64,000 nucleotides of DNA from Cupriavidus basilensis (GTDB taxonomy: Bacteria > Pseudomonadota > Gammaproteobacteria > Burkholderiales > Burkholderiaceae), in the NCBI RefSeq assembly GCF_000876015.1, contig NZ_BBQM01000015.1, forward strand, positions 186,001 through 250,000, read 5' to 3'. The notes under the pieces were generated by a model. The model had not been told where the DNA came from and searched no databases. It saw only the letters and a list, made by a program, of their open reading frames with translations. Shown here piece by piece: positions 43,675 to 52,102 of this stretch; position 1 is the first letter of the stretch; every line of letters starts with the position of its first letter. Position numbers and translations under genes: made by a program.

Positions 43675-45108
43675 ATGCACGACCCCGGCCAGTCCACCGA
43701 AATCCCCCTGCTCGAACAGACGCTGGCGCACGCCCGCGACTACCTGGCCAGCCTGGCCGACGGCCCGGTGGCCGCCACGGCCTCGCGGCAGACGCTGCGC
43801 GCGCGCTTTGCCGCCGCGCTGCAGGAAGGCTCGCTCGATCCCGCGCGCGTGATCGGCGAGCTGGTCGAGAACACCAGCGACGGCCTCATGCGCAGCGCCA
43901 GCGGCCGCTTCTTCGCCTGGGTGATCGGCGGCAGCCTGCCGGCGGCGCTGGCGGCTGACTGGCTGACCTCGGTGTGGGACCAGAACGCCGCCATCCACGC
44001 CTGCAGCCCGGCCGAGGCGGTGATCGAGGAAACCTGCGGCGCCTGGCTCAAGGACCTGCTGCAACTGCCGGCGGCGGCCAGCTTCGCGCTGGTCACGGGC
44101 TCGCAGACGGCGCACACGGTGGCGCTGGCCGCGGCGCGGCACGCGCTGCTGGCGCGCGCCGGCTGGAACGTGGAGGAAGACGGCCTGTGGGGCGCGCCGC
44201 GCGTGCGCGTGCTGACCAGCGACCAGCACCACGGCTCGCTGCAGCGCGCGCTGCGGCTGCTGGGCCTGGGCCGCCGCGCGCTGGTGAGCCTGCCGACCGA
44301 CGCGCGCGGCCGGCTGGCGCCCGCCACGCTGCAGTTCGCGCTGGACAGCGAGCCCGGCGTGCCGGCCATCGTGGTGCTCCAGGCCGGCGACCTTAACACC
44401 GGCGCCTACGACGACTTCGCCGCGCTGGTGCCGCTGGCGCGCGCGCGCGGCGCCTGGGTGCACGTGGACGGCGCGTTCGGCCTGTGGGCGGCGGCCAGCC
44501 CGCGCCTGCGCCACCTGGTGGCGGCGGCCGGCACGGCGGATTCCTGGGTGGCCGACGGCCACAAGTGGCTCAACGTGCCGTATGACTGCGGCTACGCCTT
44601 CGTGGCCGACCCGGCCGCGCACTTCGCCGCGATGTCGCACCGCGAGAGTTATCTGCTGCAGGTGGACGGCGCGCGCGACGCGCTCGACTGGAACCCCGAA
44701 TGGTCGCGCCGCGGCCGCGCCGTGGCCACCTACGCGGCGCTGCGCCAGCTGGGCCGGCAGGGCGTGGCCGAACTGCTGGAGCGCACCAGCGCGCTGGCCG
44801 GCGCGCTGGTGGATGGCATCGGCGCGCTCGACGGCGCCGAGGTGGTGTGGCGCTCCGAGGTCAACCAGGGGCTGGTGCGCTTCCCGGCGCCGGGCGCCGG
44901 CGCGCGCGCCGCCGACCACGAGCGCCACACCGACGCGGTGATCGCCGCCGTCGCCGCCGGCGGCGAGGCCTACTTCGGCGGCACCACGTGGCGCGGCCGG
45001 CGCTGCATGCGGGTCTCGGTCTGCAACTGGCGCACCACCGGCGACGATGTGGCGCGCGCGGTCGCGGCGGTCAGGCAGGCGCTGGCGCAGGTGAGCGGAC
45101 GCAAATGA
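43675..45108 (+). CDS. PLP-dependent group II decarboxylase/aminotransferase-like protein
   Basis: 477 residues resembling aromatic-L-amino-acid and glutamate decarboxylases. Landmarks: RFFAWVIGGSLPAALAADWLTSVWDQNAA, FALVTGSQTAHTVALAAARHALL, SDQHHGSLQRALRLLGLG (His stacks on PLP), WVHVDGAFGLWAA (Asp for pyridine N) and DGHKWLNVPYDCG, with Schiff-base Lys297. The exact substrate is unclear; members of this branch can be decarboxylases or decarboxylation-dependent transaminases. It is a single-gene unit controlled by the divergent LysR gene. A palindromic element lies after its stop. Confidence 0.88.
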   Translation: MHDPGQSTEIPLLEQTLAHARDYLASLADGPVAATASRQTLRARFAAALQEGSLDPARVIGELVENTSDGLMRSASGRFFAWVIGGSLPAALAADWLTSVWDQNAAIHACSPAEAVIEETCGAWLKDLLQLPAAASFALVTGSQTAHTVALAAARHALLARAGWNVEEDGLWGAPRVRVLTSDQHHGSLQRALRLLGLGRRALVSLPTDARGRLAPATLQFALDSEPGVPAIVVLQAGDLNTGAYDDFAALVPLARARGAWVHVDGAFGLWAAASPRLRHLVAAAGTADSWVADGHKWLNVPYDCGYAFVADPAAHFAAMSHRESYLLQVDGARDALDWNPEWSRRGRAVATYAALRQLGRQGVAELLERTSALAGALVDGIGALDGAEVVWRSEVNQGLVRFPAPGAGARAADHERHTDAVIAAVAAGGEAYFGGTTWRGRRCMRVSVCNWRTTGDDVARAVAAVRQALAQVSGRK

Positions 45109-45162
45109 GCGGACGCCGAACGCCGGCGCGGCCCCGGAGGGGCGTTAACCAGTGCCCAAGAC

Positions 45163-45269
45163 GTTGTTTCAAAATGAAGCGAAGCGGTCCTGGCCAGGCG
45201 CGGGGCCGCAGACAGTACAAGTGGTACTTGCCGTGCCCCGCAACGACGCCAGGATCTTTTTGAAACGAC
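45163..45269. repeat. 107-base nested palindrome between convergent genes
   Basis: Four nested inverted pairs share one centre: GTTGTTTCAAAA (45163-45174) with TTTTGAAACGAC (45258-45269), 11 of 12 matching; TCCTGGC (45188-45194) with GCCAGGA (45248-45254); GCGGGGC (45200-45206) with GCCCCGC (45235-45241); and CAAGT (45218-45222) with ACTTG (45226-45230). It could act as a bidirectional terminator, since it ends 3 bases before the stop of the convergent lysR, or be a REP/MITE-like mobile palindrome. The A and T runs at the outer arms fit a terminator in both directions. Confidence 0.65.
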
Positions 45270-45272
45270 TTC

Positions 45273-46184
45273 TCAGCCGATGAGCGGCCACAGCGCCGAC
45301 GCCGCCGCGAAGTCGGCCTCCTCGCCGGCGATCGCGCGCAGCGTGGACACCAGCGAGCGCGCGTCGCCGCTGCGCCAGTGGAAGCAGTAGCGCAGGTTGT
45401 GCGGCGTGGGCGTGCTCGACAGCTCGGCCAGCTTGCCCGCGCGGATCAGCGGCGCGACATAGGCGCGCGGAAACAGGCTGATGCCCACGCCGGCGATCAC
45501 CAGCGCGATCACCGCCGACAGGCTGTTGCACACCACCGCGCGCGAGATCACGATCTGCTGGCTGTCCGCCCAGTTCTCCAGCGCGCGCGACAGGCCGGCC
45601 TCGGCGCTGAGCATGATGACCGGGTTGTCGGCGAAGTGCGCGGGCGTGAGCCGGGTGCCGGCGGCGAGGCGCTGCGGCGCGGCCATCCAGCGGTATTCCA
45701 GCTCGCCGAGCAGGTCGGACGACAGCGCCGTCGACGGCACCGGGCCCGGCACGATGGCGAAGTCCAGCTCGCCGCGCTCCAGGCGCCGCTCGAGGTTGCG
45801 CGTCAGGTCCACCTGCGGCTCCAGCGCGAGGTTGGGATGCAGGTGGCGCACGCGCGCCACGAAGCGCGGGAACCACGTCGAGGCCACCAGCTCGCTGATG
45901 CCGAAGCGCGTGGTGCCGCGCAGCGACGCCGCCACGTCGAGGTCGGCGCGGATGCGGCTCTCGATGTCCAGCATCTGCGTGGCGTGCGCCACCAGCTGCT
46001 CGCCGGCGTCGGTGAGCACGGCGCGCTGGCCGGTGCGGTCGAACAGCGGCTTGCCGAGGTCGCTTTCCAGCTCGGCGATGCGCTTGGACAGGGTCGACTG
46101 CGTCACATGCAGGCGCCTGGCCGCCACCGCGAAGCTGTTGAGCTTCGCGGCCCAGAAGAATGCTTCCAATTGCTTGAGCGTCAT
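45273..46184 (-). CDS. LysR family transcriptional regulator
   Basis: 303 residues. N-terminal helix-turn-helix LKQLEAFFWAAKLNSFAVAARRLHVTQSTLSKRIAELESDLG, then a type-2 periplasmic-binding-like effector domain (TRFGISELVASTWFPRFVARV onwards). It is divergent from the Bug-Bug-CitE-PrpB-like operon across a 134-base AT-richer gap, so it is the likely regulator of that operon. Confidence 0.9.
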   Translation of the reverse strand: MTLKQLEAFFWAAKLNSFAVAARRLHVTQSTLSKRIAELESDLGKPLFDRTGQRAVLTDAGEQLVAHATQMLDIESRIRADLDVAASLRGTTRFGISELVASTWFPRFVARVRHLHPNLALEPQVDLTRNLERRLERGELDFAIVPGPVPSTALSSDLLGELEYRWMAAPQRLAAGTRLTPAHFADNPVIMLSAEAGLSRALENWADSQQIVISRAVVCNSLSAVIALVIAGVGISLFPRAYVAPLIRAGKLAELSSTPTPHNLRYCFHWRSGDARSLVSTLRAIAGEEADFAAASALWPLIG

Positions 46185-46214
46185 CGGCGGCCCCCGGATC
46201 GATGGGGACGGATC

Positions 46215-46247
46215 ATATTCCTTTTCTTCACGTGACGGATTGAATAT
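46215..46247. promoter_or_regulatory. Candidate LysR-type dyad in the divergent promoter
   Basis: The half sites ATATTC (46215-46220) and GAATAT (46242-46247) are exact inverted copies separated by 21 bases, in an AT-rich patch 31-63 bases upstream of the lysR start. The spacing is wider than a single LysR box, so the pair may be two half-sites bound by a tetramer or a coincidence. Confidence 0.3.
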
Positions 46248-46318
46248 TTGTCGCTTTCTTCATCAGAGGGGGCTGCGTATCTTTGTCGCATTGTCCAACT
46301 ACGCCCCGGTGAAGAATC

Positions 46319-47284
46319 ATGAGCAAACGCGGCCTGCGTGCCTTGTGCTTTTGTCTGCTGGCCAGCGCCGCCGCCGGCGCGCTGGCGCAATGGCCCGACG
46401 ACAAACCGATCCAGGTGCTGGTCGGCTTCGCCGCCGGCGGCGGCACCGACACGATGGCGCGCACGATGGCGCCGTTCATCCAGAAGCACCTGGGCGGCCA
46501 CGCCACGCTGGTGGTGCAGAACAAGCCGGGCGCGGCCGGCGAGATCGCCAACATCGGGCTGATGCGCGCGCCGGCCGACGGCTACACCATCGGCGTGGTG
46601 AACCTGCCGGCGATGGCGTTCGTGCCGCTGTACCGCAAGACCCAGTTCGATCCCGCCGCGCTGCGGCTGGTGGCGCGCGTGCTGAGCGACCCGACCATCC
46701 TGGTGGCGCGCAAGGACAGCCCGTACAACACGCTGGGCGAGGTGGTGGCGGCGCTCAGGCAGCGCCCCGGCTCGCTCTCGTTCGGCCACAACGGCGTGGG
46801 CACCAACGGCCATCTCGCGCTGCTGCAACTGCAGAACGCCGGCGGCGTGAAGCTCAACGACATCCCCTTCAACGGCACCTCGCAGTCCAAGACCGCGCTG
46901 TTCGGCGGCCATATCGACTTCGCCGCCGTGACCACCGGCGAGATGCAGGACGTGGGCAAGGAAGCCGTGCCGCTGAAGATCCTCGCGCAGATGGGCGAGC
47001 GGCGCGCGGCCTCGGTGCCGAACGTGCCCACCGCGCGCGAGCAGGGCATCGACGACGTGATGCCGGCCGAGCGCGGCATCGCCGTGCCCGCCGGCGTGCC
47101 GGCGGCGCTGGTGGCGCGGCTGCGGCAGGCCATCCAGGCCACGCTCAAGGACCCCGACTACCTGCGCCAGGCCGGCAACGACGCGCCGGTGCTGGCCTAT
47201 CTCGACGGCGACGCCTGGGCCAGGGACATCGCGGGCCGCCAGGCGGTCATGCGCAAGCTCGCGGCCAGCATGCCGAAGGAATGA
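46319..47284 (+). CDS. Bug-type TTT substrate-binding protein, first copy in operon
   Basis: 321 residues with signal peptide cleaved near GALAQ. Bug motifs: IQVLVGFAAGGGTDTMARTMAPFIQKHLGG, VVQNKPGAAGEIANIGLMRAPADGYTIG, RPGSLSFGHNGVGTNGHLAL and IPFNGTSQSKTALFGGHIDF. It lies first in the operon after the divergent LysR gene. The sequence differs enough from the next Bug protein to imply a different ligand. Confidence 0.92.
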   Translation: MSKRGLRALCFCLLASAAAGALAQWPDDKPIQVLVGFAAGGGTDTMARTMAPFIQKHLGGHATLVVQNKPGAAGEIANIGLMRAPADGYTIGVVNLPAMAFVPLYRKTQFDPAALRLVARVLSDPTILVARKDSPYNTLGEVVAALRQRPGSLSFGHNGVGTNGHLALLQLQNAGGVKLNDIPFNGTSQSKTALFGGHIDFAAVTTGEMQDVGKEAVPLKILAQMGERRAASVPNVPTAREQGIDDVMPAERGIAVPAGVPAALVARLRQAIQATLKDPDYLRQAGNDAPVLAYLDGDAWARDIAGRQAVMRKLAASMPKE

Positions 47285-47286
47285 CG

Positions 47287-48429
47287 ATGGCCGGCCCGCG
47301 CGACATCGCGCCGCGGCTGGCCGCGGCCGCCGCCTTTTCCTTTTCCTCCACGGTCACCATCCCGACCCCTCTCGCCAACGCGCCCGCCATGTCCTCCATG
47401 TCCAAGCCGACTCCGCTTCGCCACGCACCGCTTCGCCACGCACCGTTTCGCCGCGCACCGTTTCGCCGCGCCGCCGGCCTGCTCCTGATCGCCGCCGCGG
47501 CCTGGTCCGGCACGGCGCCGGCAGCCGAGGCCTATCCGTCCAGGCCGATCCACCTGATCGTGCCCTACGCCGCCGGCGGCACCACCGACATCGTCGGCCG
47601 CGCCTTCGCGCTGGAGCTGGGCAAGCGCCTGGGGCAGCCGGTGGTGGTCGACAACCGCGCCGGCGCCGGCGGCATGATCGGCGCGGCCGCGGTGGCGCGC
47701 GCCGAGGCGGACGGCTACACGCTCGGCATCGCCACCGTGAGCACGCTGGCCACGGCGCCGCTGACCTCGCGCAAGCCGGCCTACGACCCGATGGCCGACT
47801 TCACGCCGGTCTCGCTGATCGCCTTCGTGCCCAACGTGGTGACGGTCAACCCGAACATCCCGGCCCGCACGCTGCAGGAATTCATCGCGCTGCTCAAGGC
47901 GAACCCGGGCAAGTATTCGTATGCGACCTCGGGCGTGGGCAGCATCGCCCATCTCGACGGCGAGCTGTTCAAGCGCCTGACCCGCACCGAGATCGCGCAC
48001 GTGCCCTACCGCGGCTCCGGCCCGGCGCTGGCCGACACGGTGGCGGGGCAGGTCGCCGCGCAGTTCGACAACGTGTCGTCCTCGCTGGCCTTCATCAAGT
48101 CCGGCAAGCTGCGCGCGCTGGCGGTGGCGTCGGCGAAGCGGATTCCGGAGCTGCCGGACGTGCCGACCTACGCCGAGGCCGGCCTGCCGGAGATGAACAA
48201 CATGGCGTGGTTCGGCCTGGCCGGCCCCGCCGGCCTGCCGCCCGCGGTCCGGAAGGTGCTGGGCGACGCCAGCGCGGGCGCGCTGCGCAGCCCGGAGCTG
48301 GTCGCGGTCCTGCAGCGCAACGGCGCGCTGCCGCAGTCCACCACCGCCGAGCAGTTCACCGACCTGATCCACCGCGAATACAAGCTGCGCCAGAAGATCG
48401 TGGTCTCGCAGCACATCACCGCCGACTGA
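47287..48429 (+). CDS. Bug-type TTT substrate-binding protein, second copy, with long repeat-bearing N-terminus
   Basis: 380 residues if started at ATG 47287, the only candidate with a ribosome-binding site (GAAGGA, 6 bases upstream). ATGs at 47389 and 47398 would give a conventional signal peptide (AGLLLIAAAAWSGTAPAAEAYP). The N-terminal extension contains RHAPLRHAPFRRAPFRRA, encoded by a four-copy 15-base DNA repeat. The mature part is a standard Bug protein: IHLIVPYAAGGTTDIVGRAFALELGKRLGQPVVVDNRAGAGGMIGAAAVARAEADGYTLG as short consecutive motifs, and VPYRGSGPALADTVAGQV. It probably binds the acid processed by the two lyases that follow. Confidence 0.88.
   Translation: MAGPRDIAPRLAAAAAFSFSSTVTIPTPLANAPAMSSMSKPTPLRHAPLRHAPFRRAPFRRAAGLLLIAAAAWSGTAPAAEAYPSRPIHLIVPYAAGGTTDIVGRAFALELGKRLGQPVVVDNRAGAGGMIGAAAVARAEADGYTLGIATVSTLATAPLTSRKPAYDPMADFTPVSLIAFVPNVVTVNPNIPARTLQEFIALLKANPGKYSYATSGVGSIAHLDGELFKRLTRTEIAHVPYRGSGPALADTVAGQVAAQFDNVSSSLAFIKSGKLRALAVASAKRIPELPDVPTYAEAGLPEMNNMAWFGLAGPAGLPPAVRKVLGDASAGALRSPELVAVLQRNGALPQSTTAEQFTDLIHREYKLRQKIVVSQHITAD
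47416..47475 (+). repeat. Four tandem 15-base repeats inside a signal-peptide region
   Basis: Units CTTCGCCACGCACCG (twice), TTTCGCCGCGCACCG and TTTCGCCGCGCCGCC encode the R-H-A-P-L/F pentapeptide pattern. Since 15 is divisible by three, copy-number change would lengthen or shorten the basic region of the leader without breaking frame. Confidence 0.75.
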
Positions 48430-48437
48430 CCGAACCC

Positions 48438-49322
48438 ATGACCCAAGACGCCACGCCGCTGCCCTGGCTATCGCTGCTGTACGTTCCCGCGCACGACGCG
48501 CGGCGGCTCGAGGACGCGCTGCGCAGCGGCGCGCATGCCGCCATCCTGGACCTCGAGGATTTCGTGCCCTATCCGCACAAGGCGCAGGCCCGGCAGGCGC
48601 TGCCGCGCGCCGCCGCCGCGTGCCGCGCCGCCGGCATGGGCGTGGCGGTGCGCATCAACCGGCGCATGGACCTGGCCGCCGCCGACATCGAGCACGCGGT
48701 CGCCGCCGGCGCCGACGCCATCATGATGACCAAGGCGATGGGCGCGCAGCATCTGATGCTGGTCGACGAGCTGGTCGGCGCGTGGGAGCGCCGCCGCGGG
48801 CTGGCCGCCGGCGGCATCCGGCTGATCGCGCTGGTGGAGACCGCCGCGGCCATCGGCCGCATGGAAGAGATCTGCCGCGCCAGCCGCCGCCTGGTGGCGA
48901 TCGGGCTGGGCGGCGAGGACGTTGCCCGCGAATGCGCGATGGTGTCGTCCGAGGACACCTTGCGCCTGCCCAAGCAGCAGATGATCTTCGCCGCGGTCGC
49001 GGCCGGCATCGTGCCGCTCGGTTATCTCGCCAGCGTGGTCGACTACCGCAACGCGGACGAGTTCGCGGCGATGGTGCGGCGCTCGCGGGCGTTCGGCTTC
49101 CAGGCCGCCACCTGCGTCAACGCGGAGCAGGTCGCGGTGGTGAACGCGGCCTACGCGCCCACCGCGCGCGAGCTGGACGCCGCGCGCGCGGCGCTGGCCG
49201 TGCGCGATGCCGGCGCGCTGCGCGAGGACGACGGCGCGCTGCCGCACGAGACCGAAAGCGCGCGGCTCCGCGCCGCGCTGCTGCTGGCGCGCGGACGCAT
49301 GGCCGCGTGCATGCCGTCATGA
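48438..49322 (+). CDS. HpcH/HpaI aldolase/citrate lyase family protein (CitE-like)
   Basis: 294 residues of the CitE-like group. LLYVPAHDARRLEDALRSGAHAAILDLEDFVPYPHKAQAR gives the start of the TIM barrel with the metal-ligand Glu/Asp pair in LDLED; VAVRINR carries the conserved Arg, and LIALVETAAAIGRMEEICRASRRL and IGLGGEDVARE complete the site. Such enzymes cleave citramalyl-CoA, malyl-CoA or related beta-hydroxyacyl esters. The start at 48438 lacks a clear ribosome-binding site but lies 8 bases after the Bug stop. It works presumably with the next enzyme. Confidence 0.88.
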   Translation: MTQDATPLPWLSLLYVPAHDARRLEDALRSGAHAAILDLEDFVPYPHKAQARQALPRAAAACRAAGMGVAVRINRRMDLAAADIEHAVAAGADAIMMTKAMGAQHLMLVDELVGAWERRRGLAAGGIRLIALVETAAAIGRMEEICRASRRLVAIGLGGEDVARECAMVSSEDTLRLPKQQMIFAAVAAGIVPLGYLASVVDYRNADEFAAMVRRSRAFGFQAATCVNAEQVAVVNAAYAPTARELDAARAALAVRDAGALREDDGALPHETESARLRAALLLARGRMAACMPS

Positions 49323-50284
49323 CGGCGCGCGCGCAGACTCGCATGGAAACCAACACCTCAACGCCTCCCACGCCGCGCCCCACGCCGGCCGCGGCCAGGG
49401 CCGCGCTGCGCGCGCTGCTGCGCGAGGAAGCCTTCGTCGTCGCGCCGGCCGTGCACGACGTCTTCAGCCTGCGGCTGGTCGAGCAGGCCGGCTACCGCAG
49501 CGCCTGCATCAGCGGCGCCATGCTCTCGTACGCGCTGCTGGGCGTGCCGGACATCGGCCTGCTGACGCTGACCGAGACCGTCGAGCACTGCCGCCGGCTG
49601 GTCCGGGCTTCGGCCATCCCGATCACCGCGGACGGCGACGCCGGCTTCGGCAACGCGCGCGGCGTCCACTACGCGGTGGAGCTGTTCGAGGAAGCCGGCG
49701 CCGCCGGGCTCAACCTCGAAGACCAGGTGGTGCCGCGGCGCTGGGGCGCCGGCGCGGCCAAGGAAGTGGTGCCGGTGGCGGAGATGGTGGGCAAGATCCG
49801 CGCGGCGCGGGCCGCGCGGCGGGACCCGGATTTCCTCATCATCGCCCGCACCGACGCCTTTGCCTGCGAGCCGCCCGAGCAGGTGATCGCGCGCGCGCGG
49901 GCGTATGAGGCGGCCGGCGCGGACCTGCTGCTGCCGATCGCGCCGCGCACCGCGTCGAACGTGGAGCGGCTGGTCGGGGCGCTGGAGATTCCCGTCACGC
50001 TGAGCATCGGCACCGGGCTGGCGCCGAGCCCGTCGTCGGCCAGTCTGCCGCTGCGGCGCATCCGCGAGCTCGGCGTGCGCCGCGTCAGCCTGACCACGCT
50101 GCTGCCCGGCGCCGCCGCGCAGGGGATGGCCGATGGGCTGGACGCGCTGCGCCGGCTGCTGGAAGGCGGCATGGAGCCGCCCGTCGACGCCGGCGGCGAG
50201 CCGGCGGCGCGCGGCGCGCGCGGCTTCGACGCGCTGTTCGGCGCGCCGTCGCAGCAGGCGTTCGAGGACGCGCTGCTGCAATAG
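49319..50284 (+). CDS. Isocitrate lyase/PEP mutase superfamily protein lacking the catalytic Cys
   Basis: 321 residues. The TIM-barrel signature of the family is clear: DGDAGFG (105-111), LNLEDQVVP (131-139) and FLIIARTDAFA. In PrpB and isocitrate lyase the next loop is K-R-C-G-H; here it reads PRRWGA (139-144), so the catalytic Cys and His are replaced by Trp and Ala. That rules against isocitrate or methylisocitrate lyase and points to oxaloacetate-decarboxylase-like or other C-C lyase activity. The ATG overlaps the previous stop (ATGA). A Gly/Ala-rich C-terminal tail from about residue 290 is unusual. Confidence 0.85.
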   Translation: MTARAQTRMETNTSTPPTPRPTPAAARAALRALLREEAFVVAPAVHDVFSLRLVEQAGYRSACISGAMLSYALLGVPDIGLLTLTETVEHCRRLVRASAIPITADGDAGFGNARGVHYAVELFEEAGAAGLNLEDQVVPRRWGAGAAKEVVPVAEMVGKIRAARAARRDPDFLIIARTDAFACEPPEQVIARARAYEAAGADLLLPIAPRTASNVERLVGALEIPVTLSIGTGLAPSPSSASLPLRRIRELGVRRVSLTTLLPGAAAQGMADGLDALRRLLEGGMEPPVDAGGEPAARGARGFDALFGAPSQQAFEDALLQ

Positions 50285-50432
50285 CCGCGTGCGCCGCGCC
50301 CGGGCCGGCGCATCGCCGGCCCCGCCGCATGCGCATATGCACATGCGGAAAAAATCCTTAGCCGTGCCCGGCTGGTGGGCTATCTTGACCAGTCGGGCCG
50401 CGCTTCCCGTGCGGCGCTCGTCCTCGCACGCT

Positions 50433-51392
50433 ATGCATCACACGGATCGCCTGGTCCACTGGGTTCTGAGCAGCCTGGAACTCGAGACCACCCTCTTTCA
50501 CATCGGGCAGTATTGCGGCAGCTGGCGCGCCTCGGTCGCCGGCCGCATGCGCGCGGGCTTCCACCTCGTGCTGCACGGCGAATGCTGGCTGCACCTGCCC
50601 GGCGAGCCCGGCGTGCCGCTGCAGGCCGGCGACGCGGTGTTCTTCCTGCGCGACGTGCCCCACCATCTCGGCCCGCATGCCGACGGCCAGGCCTGCGCGC
50701 CGGCCGCGGCCATGCAGCCGCTCGAGCCGCCCGCGCCGGACGGCACCGGGCTGGCCTGCGGCTTCTTCGATTTCCGCCCCGGCCTGAGCGAAGTCCTGCT
50801 GGCGCCGTTTCCCGACTACCTCGTGCTGCCCGCGCGGGACCAGGCGCTGGCCGGCGCGCGCCCGCTGTTCGACCTGATCCTGGCCGAGGCGCGCCGCGGC
50901 GACGCCGAGCCGTCGCCGCTGATCGCGCGGCTGGTCGACCTGCTGCTGTTCTACGTGGTGCGGCATCTCGCCACGCGCGAGGACGTGGCGCGCGGCCTGT
51001 GGCCGCTGCTGCGCAGCGCGGAATTCTCCAGCCTGATGCTGGCGCTGATCCGGCATCCCGGGCGGCCCTGGACGCTGGAGTCGATGGCGGAGCTGGTCCA
51101 CATGTCGCGCGCCACGTTCTGCAAGCGCTTCATGGAAACCTGCGGGCAGTCGCCGGCGGCGTTCCTGCTGCTGCTGCGCATGAAGATCGCGTCGCAGCTG
51201 CTGGCCAGCCGCTGCAGCGTCGCGCAGGTGGCCGAGCAGGTGGGCTACCGCTCCGAAGCCGCGTTCGCGCGGGCGTTCAAGAAGGCCACCGGCGAGCAGC
51301 CGGGCGCGGTGCGCCGGCAGGGCCAGCCGGGCCAGCAGGGCCAGCCGGGCGCGCCGTCGGCGCTGCCGCACGCGGCGCCGGCGCTGGAATAA
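50433..51392 (+). CDS. AraC family regulator with cupin (Cupin_6) sensor domain
   Basis: 319 residues from the ATG at 50433 (MHHTDRLVHWVLSSLELETT), the usual opening of this subgroup; the frame is open further upstream without a better start. The N-terminal cupin has FHLVLHGECWLHLPGEPGVPLQAGDAVFFLRDVPHHL. The C-terminal AraC domain has two helix-turn-helices (TLESMAELVHMSRATFCKRFMETCGQSPAAFL and SVAQVAEQVGYRSEAAFARAFKKATG). A Gly/Gln/Pro tail (RRQGQPGQQGQPGAP) comes from a small in-frame repeat. It precedes the CMD protein gene by 112 bases on the same strand and may control it. Confidence 0.88.
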   Translation: MHHTDRLVHWVLSSLELETTLFHIGQYCGSWRASVAGRMRAGFHLVLHGECWLHLPGEPGVPLQAGDAVFFLRDVPHHLGPHADGQACAPAAAMQPLEPPAPDGTGLACGFFDFRPGLSEVLLAPFPDYLVLPARDQALAGARPLFDLILAEARRGDAEPSPLIARLVDLLLFYVVRHLATREDVARGLWPLLRSAEFSSLMLALIRHPGRPWTLESMAELVHMSRATFCKRFMETCGQSPAAFLLLLRMKIASQLLASRCSVAQVAEQVGYRSEAAFARAFKKATGEQPGAVRRQGQPGQQGQPGAPSALPHAAPALE

Positions 51393-51504
51393 GCCGCGCG
51401 CGCATTCGCAGACGAAACAGCAGGAAATCGCGACACTCGCGCATGGCGGGGCGCACCGGCGGATCGCACAATCGGCCTGTGTCCAACACCTTTCCCCCGA
51501 CGCC

Positions 51505-52065
51505 ATGAGCCGCTTTCCCCTCAACACCGCAGACACCGCCCCCGAGGCCAGCCGGCCCTTCGTCGCGCGCGCCATCGCCAGCAACGGCTACCTGCCCAAC
51601 CTGATCGCCGCGCTGTCCAACGCGCCGGCCGCGCTGGAAGCCTACCTGACGCTGTCGGAGATCAACGGCCGCGGCTCGCTGACGCTGGCCGAGCGCGAGG
51701 TGGTGCAGATCACCGCGGCGGCCACGCACGGCTGCGGCTTCTGCGTGGCCGGCCACACCGCGGTCGCGCTCAAGAAGGTGAAGTTCGACGCCGACACCGT
51801 GGGCGCGCTGCGCGCCCAGACCACGGTGCCGGACGCCCGCCTCGAAGCGCTGGCGGCGTTCACCCGCGCCGTGATCCGCGACCGCGGCGCGGTGCCGCAG
51901 GCCGATTTCGACGCCTTCGTGGCGGCCGGCTTCGAGGTGGCCCAGGCGCTCGACGTGGTGCTCGGCGTGGCCCTGGCCACGCTGTGCAACTTCGGCAACA
52001 ACCTGTCGCAGACGCCGCTCAACCCCGAACTGGAAAGCTACCGCTGGACGCGCGGCGCGGCCTGA
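51505..52065 (+). CDS. Carboxymuconolactone decarboxylase-family (AhpD-like) protein
   Basis: 186 residues. The CMD/AhpD core is LTLAEREVVQITAAATHGCGFCVAGHTAVALKKV, with the redox pair Cys-Gly-Phe-Cys and the following His of the AhpD proton relay. It is an all-helical cytoplasmic protein, probably an alkylhydroperoxidase-like enzyme. AhpD-like proteins recur next to flavin-dependent sulfur-acquisition genes, as here (acyl-CoA-dehydrogenase-like protein and SsuBAC-type transporter downstream). The ATG lies 112 bases after the AraC gene. Confidence 0.88.
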   Translation: MSRFPLNTADTAPEASRPFVARAIASNGYLPNLIAALSNAPAALEAYLTLSEINGRGSLTLAEREVVQITAAATHGCGFCVAGHTAVALKKVKFDADTVGALRAQTTVPDARLEALAAFTRAVIRDRGAVPQADFDAFVAAGFEVAQALDVVLGVALATLCNFGNNLSQTPLNPELESYRWTRGAA

Positions 52066-52102
52066 TGCGGCCCGCCACCGAAGCCAAGCACAGGAGTGCC
52101 CG

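Noticed and set aside
45169..45876. A 235-codon minus-strand frame overlapping the LysR gene and the palindrome
   Set aside because: Frame-shifted shadow of the LysR gene with Ala/Arg-rich text.
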